Shown: in pieces, positions 35,509-43,485 of the stretch | How the letters are laid out: every line of letters starts with the position of its first letter | Numbering within the stretch: the first letter of the stretch is position 1 | DNA from: JBKEDS01 sp047975545 | GTDB lineage: Bacteria; Bacteroidota; Bacteroidia; Flavobacteriales; Flavobacteriaceae | Direction: 5' to 3' | Length of the DNA stretch: 64,000 nt | Assembly (NCBI GenBank): GCA_047975545.1 | Contig: JBKEDS010000023.1 | Coordinates: forward strand, 16,830-80,829 | Made by a program: the position numbers and the translations under genes | The notes under the pieces: generated by a model | Databases searched by the model: none | What the model was told of the DNA's origin: nothing | The model's input: the letters and a program-made list of their open reading frames with translations, nothing else

Positions 35509-37062
35509 GTGAATAATAATTTTAAAATATTAGACTGTACACTTCGTGATGGAGGGTATTATACCAATTGGGATTTTGACGACAACATAGTGGAAGAATA
35601 TTGCACGGCTATGGAACAGTTGCCTATCGATTATGTGGAGGTAGGTTATAGAAGCATTCCTTTAAAAGGATATTTTGGGAAGTATTTTTATTGTCCAAAA
35701 TATGTTTTGAAAAGACTTAAAGAGTTAATGCCGTCAAAACAATTAGTGATTATTCTTAATGAAAAAGATATTAGAAAAGAGCATATTGAGGATGGATTGA
35801 CTGATTGTTGTAGACCTTATGTTTCAATGATTAGGATGGCGATAGATCCTAAAAATATTACAAGAGCTATTGAGTTATCCAAGATAATTAAAAAAGCTGG
35901 ATTTAAAGTGGCTTTTAATGTCATGTATATGTCTAATTGGAAGATAGACGCTTCTTTTTTAGATGAGCTTGAAGGGTTGGAAGATATTGTCGAATATTTC
36001 TATATGGTCGACTCCTACGGAGGAATAATGCCTGAAGATGTTAAAGAAATTATTCAATTAGTAAAATCAAAAACCAATGTTCCCTTAGGCTTCCATGGCC
36101 ATAATAATTTAGAAATGGCTCTTATAAATACCATTACCGCAATACAAGAAGGTTGTGAAATAGTAGATAGCACTATTACAGGAATGGGAAGAGGAGCAGG
36201 AAACCTTAAAACAGAGTTATTGTTAACTTATCTTGAAAGTTCTAAAGCCTTACCCGTTTCTTATAGGTATCTAAGTAAAGTGGTTGATGAATTTGAAGAG
36301 CTTAAACGGATGTATCAGTGGGGTACTAGCTTGCCGTATATGTTTTCAGGAGCAAAATCGTTACCACAAAAACAAGTTATGGAATGGGTGGGAATGAATC
36401 GTTATCCATTAGGTAACATTATAAATGCTTTAAATAATCAAAATCAAAAAATTAAAGATAATTTAAAACTACCTATTTTAGAAAAATCAAAAAGGTTTTC
36501 AAGAGCTATTGTTTTAGGAGGGGGGAAAACGGCAAGAGATCATAAAATAGCGGTACAAAAATTTTTGGAAAACAAAGAAAACAATACTGTTTTAATTCAT
36601 GCCGGAACGAGAAATATAGTTGAATATAAATCTGTTGATTGTAATCAATATTTTGCTTTGGTTGGTTCTGAAAACGAAAAAGGGCTAAACGAGATTCCTA
36701 AAGAAACAAGCACAGAAGTTACATGTGTATATCCTCCATTTCCTAGGTTAATGGGTACGTCTATTTCAAGTAATATTCAAAAAATAGCTAAAGAATTAAA
36801 TTCTATCGAATTTACAAACGTAACTACAGATTCGCCTATGGCAATTGCTATACAAGCGGCAGTAGATTTAGGTGTTACTGAATTGTACCTTGTAGGCTTC
36901 GATGGTTATGACGTAAACATTAACCAAAATCAATTTGTTATTGCCAATGAAAATCAACAAGTTATAGATGATGCTATTAAGATTAATAATCTCTCCATAA
37001 AAACATTTACCCCAACAAAATATCAAAGATTAGAAATTGTTTCATTATATAGCCTATTGTAA
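35509..37062 (+). CDS. DRE-TIM (HMGL-like) aldolase fused to a DUF115/GT42-like domain (517 aa)
   Basis: Residues 1 to about 310 are an HMG-CoA-lyase-like TIM barrel: ILDCTLRDGG (R13, D14), the metal-binding HGHNN at 196-200 and MGRGAGNLKTE at 226-236. These are hallmarks of class II pyruvate aldolases such as 4-hydroxy-2-oxovalerate aldolase. Residues about 332-517 are a second domain with a Rossmann-like start (RAIVLGGGKTARDH) and AIAIQAAVDLGVTELYLVGFDG. That pattern resembles DUF115/MptE-like proteins and the GT42 sialyltransferase fold. It starts at GTG 35509 and is 2 nt from the cytidylyltransferase gene. I infer it makes a 2-keto sugar acid from pyruvate and an aldehyde sugar. Substrate and the second domain's role are unknown. 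Confidence 0.72.
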   Translation: MNNNFKILDCTLRDGGYYTNWDFDDNIVEEYCTAMEQLPIDYVEVGYRSIPLKGYFGKYFYCPKYVLKRLKELMPSKQLVIILNEKDIRKEHIEDGLTDCCRPYVSMIRMAIDPKNITRAIELSKIIKKAGFKVAFNVMYMSNWKIDASFLDELEGLEDIVEYFYMVDSYGGIMPEDVKEIIQLVKSKTNVPLGFHGHNNLEMALINTITAIQEGCEIVDSTITGMGRGAGNLKTELLLTYLESSKALPVSYRYLSKVVDEFEELKRMYQWGTSLPYMFSGAKSLPQKQVMEWVGMNRYPLGNIINALNNQNQKIKDNLKLPILEKSKRFSRAIVLGGGKTARDHKIAVQKFLENKENNTVLIHAGTRNIVEYKSVDCNQYFALVGSENEKGLNEIPKETSTEVTCVYPPFPRLMGTSISSNIQKIAKELNSIEFTNVTTDSPMAIAIQAAVDLGVTELYLVGFDGYDVNINQNQFVIANENQQVIDDAIKINNLSIKTFTPTKYQRLEIVSLYSLL

Positions 37063-37064
37063 TT

Positions 37065-37739
37065 ATGACGGTTTTTTTACCATGTAGAGCAGGAAGTCAA
37101 AGAATACCAAGAAAAAACACTAAAATATTTGCAGGTGTTGAAGGTGGATTGTTAAAAATAAAACTTAATACGCTTTTAAGAGTTTCAAACATAGATCATA
37201 TTGTGGTATCTACAAATGATATAGAAGTAATAGAAATAGTAAAATCATTTTGTAGTGATAAGATAGTCGTTGATATTCGTCCAGAACATTTGGCTACTTC
37301 TAATACAAGTACAGATGATTTAATAAAATACGTACCTAATATTATACATGATGAATATATTTTGTGGACACATGTAACATCACCATTTATTACACACCAT
37401 ACACTTGAAAAAGCTATTGAAAAGTTTAAAAAAGCTGATACGTTTGACAGTTTGATGTCTGTTAACAAAATTCAAACATTTTTATGGGGAGAGAAAGGCC
37501 CAATAAATTATGATAGGAGTGTTGAGAAATGGCCTAGGACACAAACCTTACCAATAATATATGAAGTTAATAGTGGGTTTTTTATAAACAATAGACAAAA
37601 TTATATTAAATATGGAGATAGGATTGGTAAATATCCTTTTCTGTTTGTTACGGAAGGTTATGAAGGAGTTGACATAGATTGGCCAGAAGATTTCCAGTTG
37701 GCTGAAATGATTTATAACCTACGTTATAATGTTGGATAA
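37065..37739 (+). CDS. CMP-sugar (acylneuraminate-type) cytidylyltransferase (224 aa)
   Basis: Cytidylyltransferases of this family activate sialic acid, related nonulosonates or Kdo to the CMP form. The CTP-binding signature LPCRAGSQRIPRKN is at residues 5-18. The following LNTLLRVSNIDHIVVSTND, the LWTHVTSPFIT segment and the C-terminal EGVDIDWPEDFQLAE also fit the NeuA family (with the last Asp pair as metal ligands). It lies between the aldolase fusion and the HAD gene, with gaps of 2 and 0 nt. No neuB, neuC or kdsA is in the cluster, so the substrate is probably not standard Neu5Ac (inference). Confidence 0.85.
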   Translation: MTVFLPCRAGSQRIPRKNTKIFAGVEGGLLKIKLNTLLRVSNIDHIVVSTNDIEVIEIVKSFCSDKIVVDIRPEHLATSNTSTDDLIKYVPNIIHDEYILWTHVTSPFITHHTLEKAIEKFKKADTFDSLMSVNKIQTFLWGEKGPINYDRSVEKWPRTQTLPIIYEVNSGFFINNRQNYIKYGDRIGKYPFLFVTEGYEGVDIDWPEDFQLAEMIYNLRYNVG

Positions 37740-38366
37740 ATGAAATACAAAACAATATTTTGGGATTTCGATGGTGTAATTATAGACTCAATGTCGGTAC
37801 GAGATTGGGGATTTAGAGAGGTTTTCAAAGACTTTACAGAATTGCAGGTAGATCGTCTTATTAATTATCATAGATCAAACGGAGGCTTATCGCGTTATGT
37901 GAAAATTAGATATTTTTATGAAGAGATTTTAGGCAAGCAAATTTCTGGAGAAGAAGTGATGAAATATGCTGATGAATTTTCAAAATTGATGAAAGAGGAA
38001 CTTGTTAACCCTAAAAATTTAATAATTGACTCGGTGTTTTTTATAAAAGAAAATTATCAAAAATATAATTTTCATATAGTTTCTGGATCAGATCAAGAAG
38101 AGTTAAGGTTTTTGTGCAAAAAATTAGGTTTGTATCCTTGTTTTATATCTATCTACGGTTCTCCTACTCCTAAAAAACAGTTAGTTGCTAGCCTTTTGGA
38201 AAAAGGCGGTTATAACACACACGAGGTATGCTTAATTGGGGACTCTATTAACGATTTTGAAGCAGCTAAAGCTAACAACATTACTTTTATAGGATACAAC
38301 AATATATCCTTAAAAAAAATAACTTCTAATTATATAAAATCCTTCAAATTAAACAAAGTACTATAA
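37740..38366 (+). CDS. HAD-superfamily phosphatase (208 aa)
   Basis: HAD motif I is WDFDGVI with nucleophile Asp9 and acid/base Asp11. Motif II is VSGSDQEE near residue 114. A lysine (SPTPKK, 145/146) precedes motif IV, GDSIND at 167-172. An alpha-helical cap lies after motif I, giving the phosphoglycolate-phosphatase-like architecture. The ATG follows the cytidylyltransferase stop codon without a gap. In NeuA/KdsC-type pathways a HAD enzyme removes phosphate from the sugar acid before CMP activation; the same role is likely here. The substrate is not identifiable from the sequence. Confidence 0.82.
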   Translation: MKYKTIFWDFDGVIIDSMSVRDWGFREVFKDFTELQVDRLINYHRSNGGLSRYVKIRYFYEEILGKQISGEEVMKYADEFSKLMKEELVNPKNLIIDSVFFIKENYQKYNFHIVSGSDQEELRFLCKKLGLYPCFISIYGSPTPKKQLVASLLEKGGYNTHEVCLIGDSINDFEAAKANNITFIGYNNISLKKITSNYIKSFKLNKVL

Positions 38367-38388
38367 TTATTAAAAAACAAATAAAACC

Positions 38389-38940
38389 ATGAAAAAGCTT
38401 ATTTTACTTTTTAGTTTAATTTCGGTTATTTCTTGCAGGGATAATAAAAAAGAAAACCAAAATGTCGTAGAAGAGCAGTATAATGTGATTACTAATGACT
38501 CTGTTGCAGATAATTTATATTATGAGGTTATAATAGGTGTTATTGTAAAGCAAAACGACAGGTTTCATTTGTTTTATAAAGACTTTAATGATGATGGATA
38601 TTCTTCAGATAGAGTAATTGAAACTATTATTAAGGGTTCTGAGATTAACCAACAGATAACTTTTCCAATTCCCGAAGAAGTTATTCCTAACGGTCTACGG
38701 ATTGATTTTGGAATTAATTATTCTCAACCTCCCATTATTTTAAATAGTCTAAAAATCAGATATAATAAAAAAGAGTTTTCTTTTGACGACGGAAAATTCG
38801 AACAACTCTTTAGGCCCAATAAATTTGTTAGTTACAATGAATTAGAAAAAAAAATAGTTACAGAACCTATCGATGGCGTTTATGACCCTAATTTTGTATC
38901 AATTGATATAGGAGAAATATTTTTCTCATTAATGGATTAA
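38389..38940 (+). CDS. Small lipoprotein of unknown function within the glycan cassette (183 aa)
   Basis: A lipoprotein signal ends at Cys16 (ISVISC), followed by a charged linker (RDNKKENQNVVEEQ) and a beta-rich domain with DRFHLFYKDFNDDGYSSD, PIPEEVIPNGLRIDFG and FSFDDGKFEQLF. I do not recognise the family. It is 22 nt after the HAD gene and 49 nt before the flippase, with the same AT-rich codon use as its neighbours, so it belongs to the cassette. Lipoproteins in glycan clusters can serve as export or attachment factors. That is only a guess here. Confidence 0.6.
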   Translation: MKKLILLFSLISVISCRDNKKENQNVVEEQYNVITNDSVADNLYYEVIIGVIVKQNDRFHLFYKDFNDDGYSSDRVIETIIKGSEINQQITFPIPEEVIPNGLRIDFGINYSQPPIILNSLKIRYNKKEFSFDDGKFEQLFRPNKFVSYNELEKKIVTEPIDGVYDPNFVSIDIGEIFFSLMD

Positions 38941-38989
38941 ATAGTCGCCAAACCAAGGTTTAACATAATTGTTGCAACATCAACTAAAT

Positions 38990-40420
38990 ATGCAAATTAA
39001 CAACAAGTTACTTTTTTCTATTTCAAATATGATGAGAACAATTGAAGTTTTATTAATTTCTGTTGTTTTATCTCGATTTTTGTTAGATAAGAATGTGTTG
39101 GGGGAGTTGTTGCAAGTAATATTTGTGTCGTCAATTTTAGTGACATTAATTTCAGGGTTGCCGCTTTCATTAAATTTTTTTTACGGTAAGTATGATAATT
39201 TAAAGAGCAAACAAGCTTTGTTCGGCAAGTTTTCCCTAATAACTCTTGGTGTATCTACATTTTTTTGTGTTGTTATTTTTTCATTCAAGTCTACATTAAG
39301 TTCTTGCTTCCAAAACACAATGTTTACGAGTTACATTTATATAATATTACTGTTTTATTGGGTTAAACAAATAAATACTATTTTCCCTAACTACCATTAC
39401 CTTAAAAATCATCTTAAAAAATATTTATCCCTATATTTTCTTACGTTTATAATTCTTTTTGGTTGTTTCATATATAATTATGTGTTCGATACTTTTAAAG
39501 CAGAAATAATTATCCTTCAGTTATTTTGTGTTGAACTGTTAAGGTTGGTTATCAACACCCTTATAATTAAAAGAAAAGAATTAATTTTTGATGTTGGTTC
39601 ATACAGAAGAGAGGAGTTTACTTATATCTTTAACATTTCTGTTGGAGTAACCTTAGGAGCGTTTAATTTGTATATGGATAAATACCTAATCGCAATATTG
39701 TTGAGCCCTACCGATTTTGTTTTTTATCAAAATGGAGCTATAAATCTTCCTTTTGTAAATATAATTACAAGTTCATTATTTATTGCATTAATTCCTGTTT
39801 TTGCTGAATTACAAGCAAAAAATAAAATAAAAGAATTGACATTAGAGATTAAAAAAGCCATTTTCAAATGCTCTTTTTTCTTAATCCCCATTTTAGTTTA
39901 TTGCTTTTTTGAAGCAATCCCGTTAATTAAATTTTTATATGGTGATGATTTTGAAATGTCAGGTAAAGTGTTTAAAATTTATGTGCTAAGATATTCTTTA
40001 AGCGTAATGGCTTTTTCTATTTTCATGGGTAGTATAGGGCTTGAAAAAAAGGCAAATGCAATAATAGCCTTAAGTGCTTTAATAGGCTTGGCCCTAAATG
40101 TTATATTAATACCGAAATTTCACACCATGGGAGCTGCGTGGGCTACAGTTGTCGCTAGCTTGAGTACTATCGGGATTTCTTTTTATTTTATAAAAAAGAA
40201 ATTAAACATCCCCATTATTGATTTTTTCCCAATTAAAAATTATTTTTCAATAATTTTATTGTCCGTAGTTGTTTATATTCCGTTTTATATTTTGAACAAA
40301 TATTTCGACTTAAAATGGTTTGTAGTATTAGCATCGGTAATTTATTATTTCATAATATTAGTTATATTGAATAACAAATTCAAAGCATTTGATTTAAAAA
40401 AGTTCTTTATTAAAGTTTAA
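38990..40420 (+). CDS. Wzx-type oligosaccharide flippase (476 aa)
   Basis: This is a polytopic protein with about 12-14 hydrophobic helices from residue 10 to the end, in the MATE/polysaccharide-transporter pattern. Stretches such as LGAFNLYMDKYLIAILLSP, FLYGDDFEMSGKVFKIY and TMGAAWATVVASL are typical of Wzx. It would flip undecaprenyl-linked repeat units across the inner membrane. The start is taken as ATG 38990; a TTG at 38969 would add 7 residues. It is 2 nt upstream of the glycosyltransferase gene. Confidence is high for the family, not for the specific repeat unit. Confidence 0.88.
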   Translation: MQINNKLLFSISNMMRTIEVLLISVVLSRFLLDKNVLGELLQVIFVSSILVTLISGLPLSLNFFYGKYDNLKSKQALFGKFSLITLGVSTFFCVVIFSFKSTLSSCFQNTMFTSYIYIILLFYWVKQINTIFPNYHYLKNHLKKYLSLYFLTFIILFGCFIYNYVFDTFKAEIIILQLFCVELLRLVINTLIIKRKELIFDVGSYRREEFTYIFNISVGVTLGAFNLYMDKYLIAILLSPTDFVFYQNGAINLPFVNIITSSLFIALIPVFAELQAKNKIKELTLEIKKAIFKCSFFLIPILVYCFFEAIPLIKFLYGDDFEMSGKVFKIYVLRYSLSVMAFSIFMGSIGLEKKANAIIALSALIGLALNVILIPKFHTMGAAWATVVASLSTIGISFYFIKKKLNIPIIDFFPIKNYFSIILLSVVVYIPFYILNKYFDLKWFVVLASVIYYFIILVILNNKFKAFDLKKFFIKV

Positions 40421-40422
40421 TT

Positions 40423-41448
40423 ATGCATATTTTTTTTATTCATAGTCATATTACTTATGTTGTAGCTCAGTTATTTATATTGGAGCATAAATTAAACAAA
40501 AATGGTGTTAGATATATTGTGTCCAGAGGCTATGAGCTGAAAGGAGAAGAAAAAAAGGCATACGACATTACGGATTTTTATAATTATCTTGAATCAAGGT
40601 CTAGATTAAGTAAATTGTTTGGTTTACGGAGTAAATTAAAAAAAATAGATAACGAAATAGCAAAACTTTCAGAAAACCAAACATTTAATATCTATTTGCC
40701 TCAATTTAACCACTCTCTATTTCAAATTTTAGCAACACACAGGTTGTGTAAAAAAACGATTTTAGTTGAAGAAGGTATTACGGCCTACAAAGCAGATATT
40801 AAATTGTATGCTCACAATCAAAAAAAAATGGCAATTGAGTATTTTTTAGCTAAAATTATATCGAAACGATTTATATTAAATAATGGTCACTACTCGCCGT
40901 TTCCCAAGCAAAAATTTGAATTTGCGATTTGTATAAGTGAAAATTGTTTTCCTTTTATCGAAACCAAAAAAGTACTGGCTTTGAATAATAAAATTATAGA
41001 AAATTTCAGCAATACCACTGAAGAAGGAAATATTATCTTTGTGCTAGATTCATTTATGGAACGAACAAAGATAACTGAAGAAGAGTATTTAATGACAATA
41101 AAAGGCACCCTACAATTGATTAAAAATAATGAAAATAAATTATTTATTAAATTTCATCCTGAGCAAAACCAATATATTAGAGATAAAACAGTAAATTTTA
41201 TTAATGGAAATTTTAACTTTAAAAGCTTAGTTTGTCTTAATGATAATTGTATTTTAGAATTTGAGTTTTTAAAGTCCAAGAACTTGACTATTATTGGGAT
41301 GCATTCATCTCTTCTATTTTATGCGAAGAGATTTGGCCACCATGTTTTATCAGGTGCTATGGTAACAACCCGTTTATCAAAAGTTAATGCTTATGTTGAT
41401 CATGTTATGGATAAGAAGCAAAAGGAGGAATTAATGAGTTATGTGTAA
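40423..41448 (+). CDS. Sialyltransferase-like glycosyltransferase with EEG, HP and SS motifs (341 aa)
   Basis: The protein is soluble and cytoplasmic with a GT-B-like alternation. Three short motifs stand out: EEG at 116-118 (ILVEEGITAY), HP at 245-246 (FIKFHPEQNQ) and SS at 295-296 (IGMHSSLLFYAKRFG). Bacterial sialyltransferases of the GT38, GT52 and GT80 families carry D/E-D/E-G and HP motifs, and the S(S/T) patch follows in several of them. This fits a transferase using a CMP-activated sugar, matching the cytidylyltransferase three genes upstream. Family membership is inferred from motifs only; a distant CDP-glycerol-type or other GT-B enzyme is possible. Its stop overlaps the next start by 8 nt. 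Confidence 0.6.
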   Translation: MHIFFIHSHITYVVAQLFILEHKLNKNGVRYIVSRGYELKGEEKKAYDITDFYNYLESRSRLSKLFGLRSKLKKIDNEIAKLSENQTFNIYLPQFNHSLFQILATHRLCKKTILVEEGITAYKADIKLYAHNQKKMAIEYFLAKIISKRFILNNGHYSPFPKQKFEFAICISENCFPFIETKKVLALNNKIIENFSNTTEEGNIIFVLDSFMERTKITEEEYLMTIKGTLQLIKNNENKLFIKFHPEQNQYIRDKTVNFINGNFNFKSLVCLNDNCILEFEFLKSKNLTIIGMHSSLLFYAKRFGHHVLSGAMVTTRLSKVNAYVDHVMDKKQKEELMSYV

Positions 41449-42295
41449 AAAAAAATACAATGTATCCATAGTTTGTGCTAATTACAATAATGGAAAATAT
41501 TTAGATGAATTTATAAATGGTGTGTTAAATTCAAGTGTTTTCCCTAAAGAGTTAATAATTATAGACGATGGATCTACTGATAAATCATTGGAGGTTCTCT
41601 CTCATTATAAATTAGATTACTTAAAAGTAATTTCATTAAAAAAAAATATAGGTTTTGCAAACGCCCTTAATGTGGGAATAAAAGAATCTACGGGAAAATA
41701 TGTTTTAAGAGTTGACCCTGATGATATTTTAGGAAAATATAGGATTGAAAAACAGTTTGATTTTTTGGAAAAAAATCAAGATATAGATATTACGGGAAGT
41801 AATGTTGTGTATTTCAATGAAAAATTGGAGAATATTGTAGGAGCTTCAAATTTTCCTCAAGAGTATGAAGTTATTTATAATCGCTACACAAGAGGAGAGC
41901 ATGGGTTACTCCATGGTTCGGTTATGGGAAAACGAACGTTATTTAGCAAATATTTATATTGTCAAGATAATGTTCCGGCTGAAGATTACGATATTTTTTC
42001 TAGAATGATGAAGGGGGGAGCAAAAGCAAAAAGTGTTTCGGACAAATTAACATTTGTTAGAATACATCAAAATAGCATTTCCAATGCGCTACCTTTTAGC
42101 ACTGTAAAAAAAACTTATACCTTAAGAGATGAGATATTTAAAACTAAAACATATCTTTTTAAAATAGTAATCAATTACATAAGTTTAAAATATTACAGAA
42201 AATATTATTTTGAAAAAAACAAGTTTAAAAAAATTTTGTTTTTGGCAGTCTCTAGTATATTTAGGCCAGATAAGGCCTTGAAAAAAGTGTTGTAA
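41441..42295 (+). CDS. Glycosyltransferase family 2 (284 aa)
   Basis: A GT-A fold inverting transferase: N-terminal VSIVCANYNNGKYLDEFI, the nucleotide-binding IDDGS at 41-45, NIGFANALNVGI, the metal-binding DPDD at 92-95 and EDYDIFSRMM with the likely catalytic base. Basic residues are concentrated at the C-terminus (KYYRKYYFEKNKFKK), suggesting association with the inner membrane. It adds one sugar of the repeat unit; donor and acceptor are unknown. The gene overlaps the previous one by 8 nt, and its TAA shares one base with the ATG of the next gene. Confidence 0.9.
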   Translation: MCKKKYNVSIVCANYNNGKYLDEFINGVLNSSVFPKELIIIDDGSTDKSLEVLSHYKLDYLKVISLKKNIGFANALNVGIKESTGKYVLRVDPDDILGKYRIEKQFDFLEKNQDIDITGSNVVYFNEKLENIVGASNFPQEYEVIYNRYTRGEHGLLHGSVMGKRTLFSKYLYCQDNVPAEDYDIFSRMMKGGAKAKSVSDKLTFVRIHQNSISNALPFSTVKKTYTLRDEIFKTKTYLFKIVINYISLKYYRKYYFEKNKFKKILFLAVSSIFRPDKALKKVL

Positions 42296-43485
42296 TGTTA
42301 TTATTAGACAAGAAAGCAATAATTTTTATAGTATTTGTTATAATATTCGTTTTAGATAGTGTACTTAATTATTTTTATAATATCCCTCTATTTGTAATAT
42401 CGCTAATGTTCTATTTTGCGCTATTAATGATGCCTGGTTTTCTGCCTTATAAGAATTATCGGTCGCTTTTAATTATAGTGTTATGTTTTTCTATCTCATT
42501 TATTTTTAACTCTATAAGAAGTGGATTTTATAAAGAATCTCTATCCGATTTTTTATTTATAATATCTTTTTTTGGTTCGTTTTATCTGTACTCAAACAAG
42601 TTTGCGCCAAATAATAAAGTTGTAACAATATTTTTAATCGCTTCACTTATAATGTTTTTAGCTACTTTTATAGGCTTTGATCAAAACATATGGGGAAATA
42701 CTATGGGATTAAAAACAAAAGATATTGAGTTTAGTAGGTCTTATAGACAAGGTTTTTTTAGAAAAGCTCATATAGCAGCTTACTTTTTCACTATTATTAT
42801 ATTGTATCTGTTTAATAGGTATAAAGAGCTAAAAAAAAATAGGTTTAACTATATTGTAATCATACTACCACTAATAATCATAGTACTATTAACAGGCTCG
42901 CGAACCCCTATAGCTGTTGTGCTTATAGGAGTGCTTTTATATTATATGAAAGTTAAACATTTAAAATATCTTTTAATTTTAGCTTTAATAACTATATTAT
43001 CAATTGTTTACATTGATGCGCTTTTAATTTTGTTCAGTGATACTATAATTTACCAGTATTTATCAATCGTTAAAACAGTAACCTCTAATTTTGATAGATT
43101 ATCTAGGGTAATAATCTGGTCATCATGGTGGACAGAAATAAAAACTTTTAATTTGATAGATATTATTTTTGGTAGAGGATTCAATTCTTCTTTAGAAGCA
43201 AATTCAAAAAATATATCCAATCATATATGGTTTCATAATGATTTTTTTAGTATTATATATTCATATGGTATTTTACCGTTGGTTCTGTATGTTTCTTTGT
43301 TTATAAACATGTACAAAAAACATAAAAAAGCTATAAAGCACAATCTTTTTATTTTTTTATCTTTTTCTAGTTTTTGGCTCTCTGCTTTCTTTAATGGTTT
43401 TTATTATTACTTTACGGTTATATTATTATATTTATTTTATTCAATGATATATGAAAAAAATGAAGTTAGCAATTTTAGGGACTAG
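42295..43485 (+). CDS. Wzy-like O-antigen polymerase/ligase-type membrane protein (396 aa)
   Basis: About ten hydrophobic helices are seen. A conserved LLTGSRTPIAVVLIG motif is followed by the large periplasmic loop with IWSSWWTEIK, IIFGRGFN and HIWFHNDFFSIIYSYG, matching the Wzy/O-antigen-ligase pattern (Arg in the loop, His near HN). It probably polymerises undecaprenyl-linked repeat units in the periplasm. It is the first of three related membrane proteins in the cassette. It overlaps the following glycosyltransferase gene by 35 nt, an unusually long overlap. Confidence 0.72.
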   Translation: MLLLDKKAIIFIVFVIIFVLDSVLNYFYNIPLFVISLMFYFALLMMPGFLPYKNYRSLLIIVLCFSISFIFNSIRSGFYKESLSDFLFIISFFGSFYLYSNKFAPNNKVVTIFLIASLIMFLATFIGFDQNIWGNTMGLKTKDIEFSRSYRQGFFRKAHIAAYFFTIIILYLFNRYKELKKNRFNYIVIILPLIIIVLLTGSRTPIAVVLIGVLLYYMKVKHLKYLLILALITILSIVYIDALLILFSDTIIYQYLSIVKTVTSNFDRLSRVIIWSSWWTEIKTFNLIDIIFGRGFNSSLEANSKNISNHIWFHNDFFSIIYSYGILPLVLYVSLFINMYKKHKKAIKHNLFIFLSFSSFWLSAFFNGFYYYFTVILLYLFYSMIYEKNEVSNFRD

